56,385 nt of DNA from Acephala macrosclerotiorum (Eukaryota > Ascomycota > Leotiomycetes > Helotiales > Mollisiaceae), in assembly GCA_014904845.1 (NCBI GenBank), contig MU119523.1:1-56385 (forward strand). Direction: 5' to 3'. Both the position numbers and the translations under genes were made by a program. Positions 24,102 through 42,673 of the stretch are shown here, piece by piece; position 1 is the first letter of the stretch, and every line of letters begins with the position of its first letter. The notes under the pieces are model-generated. The model was not told the origin of the DNA and did no database searches. It saw nothing but the letters and a program-made list of their open reading frames with translations.

Positions 24102-24505
24102 GGGATATTCGGAGGGTTAGCGATCTCGTGTATTTATTAGACAATTACTCCTCACAGTTCTTCTAGCCTTTAAATAGAGTTCCCTTTTCATTATATGCTC
24201 TAGATGAGTAGCCGCTATAAAAAGACATTCGAGTTATATCTATATCCTTATTTTATATATCTTGTAAGAAAGTGTTAATATAAAAGAGTATAAATAAGTT
24301 TTTTTTCCAATTAAGATTCTGCGTCCATATAAAATTCCATTTTTTTTCTTTTTCTTTAAAGATTCATCAGTGATTATTCACTCTTTACCACAGAGGAGCT
24401 CTGGAACTACGTGGAGCATTCTAGCTTAGAATGACGCCATTTGGAGAGCATAAAAGAACCCTCTTCTACTGTACATAGAACCAAATCAAGCTCTTTCCCC
24501 CGCGC

Positions 24506-25515
24506 CTACTCCTTCCAACTGCACTCGTTTACCGCTGACTCAAAGAGCGTAAGCATCTCTTTGCCTTCCTCTCCCTTTTGCTTCGCCAATTGAATAGATG
24601 TTTCACCCAGGCAATTAGCAATCCCAGGGTTTGCACCCGCCGCCACTAACACAGCAACAATCTCTCTACGGTTACCCTTGATAGCGGTGCAAAGAGCAGG
24701 GCCGCGGTGGTACTGATTACCGTGTAGATAGGTTGCATTAACATCTACCCCTTTTGCAATCAGATTCTCGACCATGGCGATCTTCCCCGCACCTGCCGCT
24801 AGGCAAATAGTTTGCTCGTTGACCATGTCCCCTTCAAACAGCTTTGTGTTTCCCCCAGCCTCCTCAAGTAAAGTGAAAACTTCGGGACGTTGAAGACCGT
24901 ATGCATCTAGCATAACAGATCGAGCGTTCGGATCTGCGCCGCATGAGAGAAGGAGCTTCGTCATAGGAAGGCATTCGCTATGTTTGAGACGCATAGCGTC
25001 CAGGAGCGGGGTATCATGCATATGGTGAGGCGCTCTACAATGCACCAGGTCGCGATTCAGCTCCAAGAGAACTGAGACGCATTCAGGCGAGCCACCTTGC
25101 ACGGCCCAACTTATCATCTCATAAGTTTCAAGAAACCTGGGTCTCTGATGGAGAATATCTTCCACTATTGGCTGAGCGGTAAGATACTTAAGTATCTGGA
25201 GTTGTTTGTGCTTGGCTGCAATCCCTAGCAAACATTTTATTCTTTGCTCGTAACTCCAGCCTCGTTGACGGACATGAATAGCATTTCCTTCCTTAATAAT
25301 ATCGGGATGGATACACCAAGGCCTAGTAAGAAAGATATGGGTAAAGGTATCCAAGTCGCTAGCAATGACTGCTTTTTGGATTTCTTTCCAAGACTCGTCG
25401 ATATTTTCCACAGCTGAAGTAAAGGGATCAAGTGTGGCCTAATAATACGTCAGCTTGTAATTAGGATTTGCGTTCAATAAATACATACTAGGATTACTCT
25501 TACAAAGTTCTTCAT
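24506..25515 (-). CDS. Ankyrin-repeat protein, 314 aa
   Basis: Model with exon 1 25515-25504 (ATG AAG AAC TTT), a 65-bp intron (GTAAGA..ATTAG), and exon 2 25438-24506. The long frame alone would begin at a GTG, which is why the short first exon is added; the join is in frame. Degenerate ankyrin repeats cover most of the protein. Examples are DTPLLDAMRLKHSECLPMTK followed by LLLSCGADPNARS, QTICLAAGAGKIAMVENLIA then KGVDVNAT, and LCTAIKGNRREIVAVLVAAG then ANPG. There are roughly five to six repeats and no other domain or membrane segment, so a protein-interaction role is likely and partners are unknown. Confidence 0.75.
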
Positions 25516-25681
25516 CTTGTTTAATCGTGCCAAAGATCCTAATAAAGTCTCTTGCGGTATTTCTCTTGAGGAAAGGATACGTGTCTATTCTTGGCTGCCT
25601 AAAATACCGCCCGCCCGGCGCGTCGTCTTAAGTCACGTGTTATCTAATTTGGGGTGTGGGCTTACTTGAGTGGAAAATTAA

Positions 25682-25836
25682 ATAGTGGGATGTCCCTCGT
25701 ACCTCGCGCCATGCCGTGCCTTTGACAACTTGAATTTATTATAAAACCTTTAATATATGGATTTTTTATTTGCACCGGCTCTGCCGGCGCGAGTAAGAGC
25801 GTTCCCCTTTTACAACCCCCCCTACGTGGAGCTGGA
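25682..25836 (+). repeat. Dispersed repeat, copy 1
   Basis: Begins atagtgggatgtccctcgta, continues cctcgcgccatgccgtgcc, an AT-rich middle, and an end with ggcgcgagtaagagcgt and cgtggagctg. Copy 2 (28031-28175) is in the same orientation and flanks the piggyBac-type element on its other side; copy 3 is at 53935-54025. It has no coding capacity; the class is unknown. Confidence 0.75.
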
Positions 25837-26000
25837 GCTGTTAAAATGATTACTTTTAGGGGGCAAAAGAGTGCAAAAAGTCTTTGATTCTATTAGAGAT
25901 TTAGAAGACACCTTTTAATTATTGACTTTTAACACGCTAAGTGTTCTACGCCAATTCACGTGATTTAAGGCATCCCAGACTACCAGCTTTACGAGGAACT

Positions 26001-28034
26001 CTATCCCCTGGAGTACTGACTCGCTTGCGACTTTTAGCGCGAAATTAAGCTTGGCACCCTTTGTTTTACCCCTTTATGAGAATATATCTTCTATTCTAGA
26101 CTATGAAACTTCTTAAAATATAGTCCTTCTTTGCAGAGAAGTATATCACATATAGCGCATCTATACACACTACTTTTCCTACATCCAGAACCCTGCATAT
26201 TAATTGATATTTCCCTTAAAACCTTTCTTCTCTTTATAGAGATTCCCTTCTTTTTGCACACTAAACAGTCCCTTTTAATCTCTCTGTGTGTGAGTGAGTG
26301 CTCTTCCATAGGGACAGAAGAGTCTGCAGAATCTATACTACTAGTCAATAGCTTTCTTTTCTTCCTTGCAAAAGTCCCAATGTCCAAGGATTTATCAATA
26401 ATTGCTTGTCTAAAAGTCCTATAGTGTGTGAATTTGAAGTGGTCTGCAACAAGAGAATAGAAGCTCAAAAAGTAAGAGTTGATAAGAGCTGTCTCTAGAA
26501 GCCATGTGATTAAAGAGTAGTGTCCTCCTTTTCTGTGAAGTAATTGCAAAGTGTATTTTGCCTTGAATTGATTCCCACGGTCCACAGCTCCCATCTTATG
26601 ATTGTACTTATAGTCAAGTACAGGAATCTCAAGAGTCTTAATAGACTCGTCTCCAAATGGTGCTCTAACTGTTTTTGTAGAAGTAGAGGTCTCTGAAAGG
26701 CGTTTCCTTACAGATTTCACCATATCAAGCTCTCTTTCAACACTAGTCATAAATAAGACTAGTGCATTGTCTTTTCAAGCAATGAATAAAATGTTGCCAT
26801 CTTCAGAAGATTCATGGAAAAGAGTGCCCCATGGGATTTCATCCTTTTTAGAGTCCTTAGCTTTCATCTCACAAAACCTCTTGAGAATGCCAGATTTAGC
26901 TGTACAAGTTCCCGTGATTCCTATGCCTCTCTCTCTCATATATGTCAATAGCTTGACATTAGTAAACAAGTTGTCCAAATAGAGGATATAGCCAGCTTTA
27001 GAGACTTGTTGCATGAGATGTGCAACTACTGCAGAGCTGTTATTGACTTCTAATGCCTTAAGTTGAGGCACTTTGTAAGGACCTAGTTTGCCACGTGATG
27101 ACTTGATCTTAATGATTCCTTTTCTATACCAATACCAAGTTAGAAAGTATCCTAATTCAGCAAGCACTCAAATCTTGTATCCCTTTTCAATTGGCTTCTC
27201 TTTAATGACAAGTGTATCAAGAGATCTGCCTTCAAATGGAGACATAGCTTCATCAATTGCAAGATCTCTACCAAGCGTCTACAACTTTAGACTAGTATCC
27301 TTAATATGACTAGCAAGAAGTTCCAACTATAAAACATTATTAGCATTTTGACTTGCTAAAAGTGAGACAAGTTTATAGTGCATACTCTCTCAAAAACTGT
27401 CTCAAAATCAGCATTTGGGTCTGCATCTGCTACTCTCATTTTAGTGTGAATTGCCAAGAACCTGTCTTTAGACATGACTCTTGAAATTGCATGATCAAAT
27501 TCCCCAGCCTTTGTAGACCAATATAACCTCATATCAGGCTCTTTGTGAAGGCCCATATAGATCCTAATGCCAATGTAGGCATATATCTCTTCACACGTGA
27601 CTGGTTTCCAACTCCTTGCTCTAAAATAACGCTACTGAGGCCCAATTGGAAGCTGTTCAGCCTTCTCATTGGTATTATTGACAATCTGACAAATGATCTC
27701 AGTAGGAAGGAATAGTCTGAAGATCTCCCAGGCATCTAATGGCTGGATATAAGGAGGGAGATTGATTTTATGTGAAAAATCGGGCAATTTCATCCCATTG
27801 AAGTGTTTTCCTATCTTTGTAGCTGGAGAGATATCAGGCCGTAAAGTTGCAAAGTCTGTAGAATCAGAGACTACATCTTTCATAGTCTTATTAGGCATTC
27901 TGGCTGTCAATTGAAGTAAAATAAGGAGATTATCTGTTGTTTATTTACATTCCAAGTTTTGGTGTTCTTGCTCTGCACGTGATAAAGTGGTCTGTGCGCA
28001 CGCTAAAAGTTGCAACCAGCACTCTAGGGGATAG
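26001..28034 (-). mobile_element. piggyBac-type DNA transposon, inactive
   Basis: Inverted ends are visible: ctatcccctggagtactgac at 26001 and the complement of ctatcccctagagtgctggt ending at 28034. The similarity continues through a gcRacttttagcg block about 28-40 bp in. The size (about 2.0 kb) and the internal frame fit a piggyBac-type element with a single transposase gene. The TTAA duplication expected of the superfamily is not visible at these ends, so the exact boundaries or the target site may be mutated. Confidence 0.7.
26091..27910 (-). pseudogene. piggyBac-type (DDE_Tnp_1_7) transposase, multiply broken
   Basis: Minus-strand pieces join to a transposase of about 600 codons. The order is ITCEEIYAYIGIRIYMGLHK-like and MSKDRFLAIHTKMRV, then GRDLAIDEAMSPFEGRS, KGYKI-stop-VLAELGY, YILYLDNLFTNVKLLTYM, and DYKYNHKMGAVDRGNQ, the signature near the last catalytic Asp. 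The C-terminus has Cys pairs (DCLVCKKKG, YRCAICDILLC) consistent with the piggyBac-type zinc/RING-like tail. It is inactivated by TAG at 27632, TGA at 27168 and 26775 (both where Trp is expected), two further TAG codons near 27283 and 27340, and one frame change near 27350. Confidence 0.85.
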
Positions 28035-28175
28035 TGGGACGACCCTCGTACCTCGCGCCATGCCTTGCTTTTAACGATTTGAACTTTGAAATGATATAAA
28101 GCTTTTAATCGCACCGGCTCTACCAGCGCGAGTAGAAGCGTTCTCTCTTTACAACCCTCTTTACGTGGAGCTGCC
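28031..28175 (+). repeat. Dispersed repeat, copy 2
   Basis: Same orientation as copy 1: atagtgggacgaccctcgta, cctcgcgccatgcc, AT-rich middle, gcgcgagtagaagcgtt, cgtggagctg. It abuts the right end of the piggyBac-type element, overlapping its last bases, and is directly followed by a 180-bp tandem repeat. Confidence 0.75.
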
Positions 28176-28180
28176 CTACG

Positions 28181-28531
28181 GGGAGCGCTAAGTGCCAAAA
28201 GCGACACATCTTGGCGTTTCTTGGCAAAACCTTGGCGCAAAAACGTGCCGCAAATATCACGTTTTATTATGTAACCTCCAGGTAAACCATTTTTCCCTAG
28301 CGGGATAACCTTTAACTGTCGTCAAAGGCATACTTTTAACTGTCGTTAAAGGCAAATTGCGGGAGCGCTAAATGGCAAAAGCGACATATCTTAGCGTTTC
28401 TTGGCAAATCTTGGCGCAAAAACGTGATTTAAATTTTTTAAAAATATCGCGTTTTATTACGTAACCTCTAAGTGAAACTTTTTCTCCCTAGCAGGATACC
28501 TTTAACTATCGTCAAAGGCACTATAACAGTC
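28181..28531. repeat. 180-bp tandem repeat, two copies
   Basis: Copy starts are gggagcgctaagtgccaaaa at 28181 and gggagcgctaaatggcaaaa at 28361. Both contain ggcgtttcttggca-type and cttggcgcaaaaacgtg blocks, a gttttatta-gtaacctc block, and a tail with taactgtcgt/taactatcgt followed by caaaggca. No coding frame is present. Confidence 0.85.
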
Positions 28532-29134
28532 ATAAGGCGAGGTAGTTGAGAGACGTATGCGTGGTTGAAAGGTTTGTTGTATTTTGTCTGCTCATCCATG
28601 CTCATTTTATAGCAAAGCCATCTCCCATCCCCTACCTCTATCCATGTATTTATGCAACCCCCATAGCTACCCTTCTCCCCTCCCCTCACCCCTTTGCCCA
28701 CTTCCTCTCACCTAACCCTACCCTCCCACCATGCAAAAAACCAGCCAGCCACCACAAAAATGCAAGAAGATGCAAATGCAGAAAGAAAGAAAAAATAAAA
28801 TACAATCATCATACACAGCCGAAGTCTGTCTGTTCAGTTGCAATCCAGCCAGACTCCAACCTAAACCTATTCATTAATGCACGCAAATGAGTAAAGTCCA
28901 AAGCCAGATCTCTGAACTCCGTTCGTTCCGCACCATAAAACACCACCATGATAAACAAGACCAAGATAGACAGAAAAGCAAAATGCAAATGCTGAATCAA
29001 AGCGAGAACTGGAGTGTCGCAATCATGAATGACCACCCGTACGCCGTGACATCTTCCTTTGGGGGTGGAAGATGTAATGCTCGTGTTCTTTCGTCGGAAT
29101 TTTGATATGTTGTGCGTAGTCGAAGGGAAGTGAA

Positions 29135-35925
<6,791 letters not shown>

Positions 35926-37205
35926 ATGCCTCTGGACCGTCCCATACCAGCATTCTACTGTTGCTACTTACTCAGGTCGACTGTACGTTCCAGCAGTGTT
36001 TATGTAGGCTCGACGCCGAATCCAGGTATTTGTTTTCTTCTAGTCACGCGTGGAGAATGCTCACGCGCCTTAGTGAGACGACTGCGTCAGCATAATGGAG
36101 ATGCCAAAGGCGGTGCAGTCCGGACGAGTCGGGCCAGTCTTCGACCATGGGAGATGAGCTGTATCGTTACTGGCTTCCCGAGCCATATTGCGGCTCTACA
36201 ATTTGAGTGAGTTGATGTTGATATACGTCACGTGTATTGTTGCACGATTCGACAATCTATTTTCCCCTTCTCTCCCATATTTCTGACCTTGCTTCCTTTC
36301 TCACCTCATCACCAACTTGGATTCATCCGTTGCTTTGGTTCCGATCTAACTTACTTAGATGGGCTTGGCAGAATCCACATATCACGACACACATCCCAGC
36401 TGAGTCTCGACTCCAACACGCAGCCGGAAAGAAACGATCAGGCCACCCCAAGAGACCACAACATTCTGTTGCATCCCTCCTCTCGAATCTGCATCTCCTC
36501 CTACGCGTCCCCACCTTCTCGAGGTGGCCACTCGAGCTGCGCTTTTTCTCCGAAGACGTATATAAATCCTGGCTGAAGTGGTGCAAGTCGGCCGCCGAAC
36601 CCATTCGAGAGAGTATCAATGTCTTCCAGGACTTCCCTCCGATAACAGACGAAGTACTGGATAGTGAGGATAGCCCCAAAGCGAAGAAACGGAAACTCAA
36701 CCATGGTATTCAAGGACTGGCGGTTGCATACGAAAATGAAAAAACGCACGTCGAGAAGGGGAGAAACATTGTGGATTTTGAGCGCGAAGGATCTTGTGCA
36801 TTATGCCACGATCAACTCGAACATGGCGCTGGCATCTATACGATATGCCCGAGTCCTGGATGCGAGTCCGTCACACATTTGACTTGTCTCAGTCAACACT
36901 TTCTGAGGGACGATGGAGATTCTCTAGTTCCAATCATGGGAAGGTGTCCTAGTTGCGATACAGAGCTCAGATGGGTGGATGTTGTCAAAGAGTTGACCTT
37001 GAGGATGCGGGGTCAGAAAGAGGTCGAAAAGCTGCTGAAGGTGAAAAGAGCGCGGAAGGGGAAAGCCACGGCATCTCAAGCAACTATCGAATCATCGGAC
37101 GAAGAAGACGAGATGGACGAGGAGTCTCAGCGACAAGAATTCGAAGATCAATTACGAGAATTAATTGAATCGGATCGGGAGCGCGAGGGAGCAGGAGACA
37201 ACTAG
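35926..37205 (+). CDS. slx1: SLX1 structure-specific endonuclease subunit, truncated C-terminus
   Basis: Three exons, 35926-36025, 36074-36206 and 36359-37205, give 359 aa. The GIY-YIG nuclease domain is intact: [21 protein letters not shown] with VRRLRQHNG (catalytic Arg) and LQFEWAWQN (metal-binding Glu) spanning the second intron. A C-terminal RING/PHD-like zinc finger follows ([37 protein letters not shown]). SLX1 with its partner SLX4 cuts branched DNA such as flaps and Holliday junctions. The frame stops at TAG 37203-37205 but stays open in the same frame for 50 more codons to a TGA at 37356-37358, with an acidic tail DDSDSDTQ..EDSDWDDAEILD like the ends of fungal SLX1 proteins. The catalytic and zinc-binding parts are unaffected. 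Confidence 0.9.
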
Positions 37206-37358
37206 CACGAAATAGATGATTCCGACTCAGACACGCAATCAATAAATAGCAGGACTTCAGTAGTCTCCAGGCCCGCTGGGATGCAGGCTAAAAAGGCTGT
37301 AAAGTTAGACGCAATCATCGAGGATAGCGACTGGGATGATGCCGAAATATTAGATTGA

Positions 37359-38032
37359 AATGAGAAAAGGACACAACTTGGGATTTTTTACGACAAACGA
37401 TACCCCTCATTCATTGAGAACAATACTCATTCTCTTCTCTGGACGCCTCAAATCCGATCGGGTACCTGCGTTCGAATCCCTGTTTCCACAATCCCACTTT
37501 TGCGTATCGCATTCTCTGGCCTCGGCACGCACAAGTTCCAAGATAGGTACAGCACCTTTTCTCCCTCCTTCTTGGCTCCCTTCCGCCTTTTGCCAAGTTG
37601 ATATATCCCAACATCTATTTTTACGACTCGTCGGTATACTAGTAGTCTTGCTTCCACCCGGACCCTGAAGGGCCGAACCTCCAATCGTATCTCCGTACCC
37701 CATGCGCCACACCTTTTCTGCCACCCCGCAGTCTCGCTTCGAGACCTGTGCTCGGCTCTTCCCACCGACGGCTGTTTGACTGCATCGTCTTTTCAATCTC
37801 AACATCCCAATTACGTGTAACGGCACGTTTAAACTTCAATATCCTTGTTCCTTGCTAGCAATGGTGAAGTTGCCAAGCACAATCATACTTTCGCTATCGG
37901 TGTACAGACGCACGACATCAAAATGCCCAAGAAGGACCAACTCCACCATGGCCCGAAGAAGTCTTAGACTATTAATGAGGGCCCGAGAAGATGGCTTATA
38001 TATGCATCAGCCGGAGTTCTCCTTCTCCTCAT
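37359..38032. other. Intergenic, no supported gene
   Basis: Contains overlapping frames of up to 139 codons on the minus strand with Arg/Gly/Lys-rich translations and no domain. It is probably the 3' flank of SLX1 and the promoter of the esterase gene. Confidence 0.5.
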
Positions 38033-39997
<1,965 letters not shown>

Positions 39998-40572
39998 CGC
40001 CGATGAGCCTTAGCAAAATAGGAAATTGGGATTCACCTGCAGGTGTTTGATTTCTGTGTCGCGAGATTATTCTTTCAGTGGAAATGTTTGATGCGCTCTT
40101 CAAGGTCTATTATTTTCACGTCAATCCTTACTCCTTCGTGTGTGCGCCAAGGTGAGGCCCACATAACCCCCCACCGCTCTATTAACTCCCGCCTCGCCTC
40201 GTGCTCACTTATGATTACCCACCAAGCACAATAGTGAAAATTAAAACTTATCAAAGAATTCACACGTGACTATCAATATATCAAATTTTGCCATTTTATG
40301 CCCGAGGCGGCCTAGATTTAACGTAGTAACAATTAAATCCAAACGGGAAAGGTATCTTGAGGATAATGTCGTCTTGAGGGATCACATAACACGCAATTTC
40401 GCGCAAAATCAGCCTTTTAAACTTTCATATTAGCTCTTAGTGCTTGGAGACTCATTGCGATTGACTAATGTAGATGATCACGGTTAGTCACACTGTGCAT
40501 TTTCGATCATTCACCCAACTTGAATATTTCATCTCATCTGTCCATTTCACCCAAAAATCCGGCTTAAGAAGT
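39998..40572. other. Intergenic, no supported gene
   Basis: Convergent 3' ends of the esterase pseudogene and the hypothetical gene at 40573. Small frames up to 65 codons only; nothing recognisable. Confidence 0.5.
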
Positions 40573-41608
40573 TCAATTTTTTATCACCAATATGATGTTC
40601 AAATCCGCTCTCAACGCCCCGTTAACGATTTCCGGGCCCATTCCAATGAGTTTCAGCTCGATGGCCTTTGAAAGTCCCCCCGGATGAGGCTTTGTGTCAC
40701 CCATCCTCCTCTTCTTCGATGCTGGGCTGTCTTCCTTAGACACATGGGACCCGGCATAAACAGATTTGAAATCCGCACAAGAGATCAGAACACCCAATGC
40801 AGGCTTCATATCCGAACCTACTACTTCGTCCCGCTCAATATCAAACATAACCTTTCTCCCGCTCTCGATATCCTCGGCAGTGATGTCAATAGTAACATTA
40901 CGATCAAAGCTCGCGAACTTCGCTCCCTTGACAACGGTATGCCAGTCACGAATGCCGCGGAATGTGAAATGGATATCTGGACATCCGACACCGGGAATTT
41001 CGTCCCCGAGCTTGGGAAAGATATAAGGCCTGTCCACGTCCAGACGCCCACGGAAAAAGAGCCTGTGCGCGTCGAGAGAAATGCTTGCGTTTCTGGTACA
41101 TTTGCGTTGCACGACGATGAGATCCGGATTCTCGCGATCGAGGTCCCCCTGTTCCTTCGAGAGCAAAATCTCGCGCGCAATATACGTGTTATTCTCGCCA
41201 TTGATCACAGTATCTGAAATCGAATGTTCAGCGATAGGTACAGTACTGTGGCTGGGGTTTCTGTGAGGGTCTATTACTACCTTTTATAGGAAACAATCGA
41301 AATTTCGTTCCGGAATTTTCGCATTCTTTCCATGCTTCCGCGGTGGGGGTATCGTCATGCTCGAATTCTCCCGCGACAATGGTCAAGAGAGACTCTTCTT
41401 CCTTGGACTGCTTGAGCACGTCGAGTAATGACCCCAAGTACGAAGACTCGGAATCACTGACAAAATCGGATGCACTCCTTCTCCACGTCTTCCTCCGCTC
41501 CCGGCTCTGTTCAGGTGACAGGGAAAACGAAGCACTGCTTTCAGTCCCCAACACCGCTTCACCTGTCTCCGGATCCTCCTCTTCGGCAAATGCGGGTTTT
41601 CGTTTCAT
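40573..41608 (-). CDS. Hypothetical protein, 322 aa
   Basis: Two exons, 41608-41281 and 41213-40573, with a 67-bp intron (GTAGTA..TTTCAG); 323 codons including stop. The frame is open further upstream to 41659 but only from a TTG, so the ATG giving MKRKPAFAEEEDP is chosen. The N-terminal third is acidic/Ser-rich and probably disordered (SESSYLGSLLDVLKQSKEEE). The C-terminal part is a compact domain with LIVVQRKCTRNASISLDAHR and RPYIFPKLGDEIPGVGCPDI, followed by a basic SPASKKRRMGD stretch that could be a nuclear localisation signal. I do not recognise the family. Confidence 0.65.
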
Positions 41609-42673
41609 CTGGCCGTGCAGAGATAGATTTGCGGTGGTGTGTGAAAGGATGGTGAACAAACAGATTTTTTTTTGGTTTTTTCAAAGAATGAAAGGGACAT
41701 GCATGATATTGGGGATGGCTCGCTACGTACTCGTGCTCTTTGGAGCGCTTAAAAATATGTCCCGCTAAATGGCGATTTCCCATTGGTTAAGTGATGGTAC
41801 ATGATACCCAGATCGGCGGCACGCGGAACACTTCGAGTATGACACCTATCCGGTTTCAGAAGTCTGTATCCTTAAATACGAGGACGTTAGATCGGTGAGG
41901 TCCGACAAATTGTAAGGCTGAGTTTCTAGTCACGTGTAGCCGCTAGGATCTAAGATGGGTTCCCAAGACAACTCTCCTCACCGTTGCCTCACCCTCACTC
42001 ACCTCAACTTACCAAATATTTCTGGTATAGTAGCTCTGCTCACCTTCTCAAAATACAAACGGATTTACTTCACGGGATAATTGGCGTGTGACAACGAGCT
42101 GTTGTCGACTGATTGTTTTTTTTCTGTTCCCGACGGTTCGATTGCGCATACGTATTGGTAGGTTCTTGAGTCGTTTTATTATTTGGTTTGGAAGTGCGGA
42201 GGAAGTATCCTCCTCCTTACATTCTGCGTCAACTTCGATATCACCAGCAGAGAGAAGTCTCCCGGTGAGCAAATCCAACACCGACCGACCGTGCCGCTCT
42301 TCACATGTGGCGCATAAAACCAGAGATTTGCTAGCCCTGCTCTGATTGGATGAATCCCGCATCGCCAGCCCTACCAGCCACATTTTGCCGTTATTCGTGG
42401 CTGAGCCGTTTAATCCTCCTTGCTGCCTCACTCACATTCATGCAACTTTTCATTTTCTACATCCTCATTCCCCTCCCATATCTTGCAAATCTCCCTCAAT
42501 ATATCTTCCACCGAAAAGGGCCCAACTCTATTCGAAACATTTTCTAGATGATTTTGGTAAGGTAAAAATGGACGAAGATCCTCTGTCCGAGGTTCGGGCC
42601 TCAATGCAAACCCTCCTCAACCCCCGTTTCTTCCGAAAAAGTCGATGGTGAAATCCCGGACGAGCTTCGAAGG
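41609..42673. other. Intergenic, no confident gene
   Basis: Divergent 5' region of the hypothetical gene and the HET gene. A plus-strand frame at 42568-42651 (start MDEDPLSEV) lies in a different frame from the HET gene just downstream and may be its true N-terminus if an unseen intron or indel joins them. Confidence 0.4.

Noticed and set aside
25682..28175. LTR retrotransposon with the dispersed repeats as LTRs
   Set aside because: The repeats lack TG..CA ends, no retroelement frame lies between them, and the enclosed gene is a piggyBac-type transposase with its own inverted ends.
28546..28890. A 114-codon plus-strand frame rich in Pro and His
   Set aside because: Low-complexity translation, no domain, and probably the 3' flank of the KDM5-type gene.
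37440..37500. A gttcgaatccc word resembling a tRNA T-arm
   Set aside because: No matching acceptor, D or anticodon stems could be formed on either strand around it.
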